Source: a bacterium (GTDB taxonomy: Bacteria; Bacteroidota; Bacteroidia; Flavobacteriales; Schleiferiaceae). From it: a DNA stretch of 46,378 nt. Shown piece by piece: positions 45,725-46,378 of this stretch. The DNA is taken from contig WGMI01000027.1 of NCBI GenBank assembly GCA_016125155.1, positions 1-46,378 on the forward strand. The letters run 5' to 3'. The translations under genes and the position numbers were made by a program. The first letter of the stretch is position 1. Every line of letters starts with the position of its first letter. Under the pieces are notes generated by a model, which worked only from the letters and a program-made list of their open reading frames with translations, was not told where the DNA came from and made no database searches.

Positions 45725-45953
45725 GTCCAAAAAACGGCTGTTGAAGGTGGTTGTTTCAAAAACCGTGGCAAAGTTCGGGGCGGGAAACGGGCTGTTCTGT
45801 CACTTGGAGGACAGTAGAGCGTGTTGGGGAGGGTCGGTATCGCGTCTTGCCCGTGGTACATTGAAAAGACGTTGATCTATTTCAACAATACCCTATGCTG
45901 AGCCGAGACAATCTCAACAACAGTCGCCGCATCTCTTTTGGGAAAAAGCGTCT

Positions 45954-46211
45954 GTGGATTGGGAACAACATCCGGGCTTTATTGTGCAGCGCATTTTGGA
46001 GTACGGAATGCTATCTGATTTTCTGCTGTTGAAATCGCGCGTTGGGATCCAAACCATTGCAGATCATGCCAAACGCCTGAGAACCTTAGACCGAAAAGCG
46101 CTTCACCTCATCGCGATGCTGTCGAACTCCGATCTTTCAGAATTTCGATGTTTTACTATCGATTGTAAGGATGAATACACAGCTGTCCAAAACGTTTTTA
46201 GCTGGGCATAA
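45954..46211 (+). CDS. DUF6922-like protein, start unclear
   Basis: At least 85 residues from GTG 45954. The frame reads on upstream to 45876 without a stop and without ATG, GTG or TTG, and the upstream residues (HLFWEKAS before VDWEQHPGF) belong to the DUF6922 pattern, as do IVQRILEYG and the C-terminal LRTLDRKALHLIAM and FRCFT. An ATG at 45895 is in another frame. So either a non-standard start (ATT 45879, ATA 45888), a small frameshift, or decay is involved. Relatives often sit beside an AbiEii-type nucleotidyltransferase toxin; none follows here. Confidence 0.55.
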   Translation: MDWEQHPGFIVQRILEYGMLSDFLLLKSRVGIQTIADHAKRLRTLDRKALHLIAMLSNSDLSEFRCFTIDCKDEYTAVQNVFSWA

Positions 46212-46279
46212 AGGTATTTGTCCCTGAGGTGTTTAGGGTTGATTTTGGACGGATTTTGATTTTGAGTACCCCCTAATTT

Positions 46280-46378
46280 TTAGAAGGCGAGCAGTTGCTG
46301 TTGGTCGGGGGGTGGTTTTTCAATTTCGAAAGGGTGGTCGAGCCATTGGAAGAGTTCCATTTTGGCAAAGGATGCGAG
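46280..46378 (-). CDS. C-terminal end of an unidentified minus-strand gene (partial)
   Basis: The last 32 codons before TAA at 46280; the gene enters from the right edge. The peptide contains MELFQWLDHPFEIE and a Pro/Gln-rich end PPPDQQQLLAF. It is acidic and hydrophilic. No family can be named from so little. Codon use fits the neighbouring genes. Confidence 0.55.
   Translation of the reverse strand, partial: LASFAKMELFQWLDHPFEIEKPPPDQQQLLAF

Overview
The window comes from a member of the Bacteroidota with fairly high G+C. Three things point there. Two proteins end in type IX secretion (T9SS) type A sorting domains. Transcription signals fit the Bacteroidota promoter form TTG-N19-TAnnTTTG, best seen at 28782-28811. 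The core gene order is tRNA-Thr/Tyr/Gly/Thr, tuf, tRNA-Trp, secE, nusG, rplK, rplA, rplJ, rplL, rpoB, rpoC, then a DUF3467 gene. I cannot place it below phylum with confidence; a Flavobacteriales-like lineage would fit. I see no insertion sequences, prophage genes, CRISPR arrays or rRNA genes.

Layout. 1-180: tail of a T9SS cargo protein and its terminator. 511-7412: radC, then six overlapping genes that look like a surface-glycan locus (UDP-GlcNAc 2-epimerase, an alpha/alpha-toroid protein, an AAC(3)-fold acyltransferase, an SDR reductase, a DUF7033-type polysaccharide deacetylase and a FemAB/GNAT-like transferase). 7445-11201 (minus): a secreted T9SS protein, an ECF sigma factor, and an unusual membrane protein overlapping it that may be an anti-sigma factor carrying a beta-barrel-like C-terminus. 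11501-13124: a YjjG-type nucleotidase, a DUF2805 protein and a small lipoprotein. 13474-16869: the fused B12 mutase IcmF, followed by a perfect 20-bp inverted repeat. 17022-18606 (minus): a DGPF/YCII protein and its ECF42-type sigma factor. 18766-21769: a large membrane-anchored protein of unknown function, divergent from a geranylgeranyl-reductase-like flavoprotein. 21893-27241: PspC-domain protein, RmlD-like SDR, an NSS transporter with its small MetS-type subunit, a helix-hairpin-helix protein and an acyl-CoA dehydrogenase.

27304-42481 is the translation and transcription core: rpsU, a XerC/D-type recombinase, a ribosome hibernation factor, five tRNA genes, tuf, secE, nusG, four ribosomal proteins, rpoB, rpoC and DUF3467. 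The RNA layer has a strong promoter upstream of the tRNAs, hairpins after tuf, and a pair of mutually exclusive hairpins between rplL and rpoB that could act as an attenuator.

42565-46378: an AlbA_2-domain protein, a possible 53-residue protein, ornithine aminotransferase with a cysteine-rich insertion, a thioredoxin-fold protein lacking the second active-site cysteine, a DUF6922 protein without an obvious start codon, and the tail of an unidentified minus-strand gene. The most promising places for undescribed biology are the 1215-7412 glycan locus, the sigma/barrel pair, the rplL-rpoB hairpins and the orphan DUF6922 gene. All functional assignments rest on reading motifs by eye; no database search was run.
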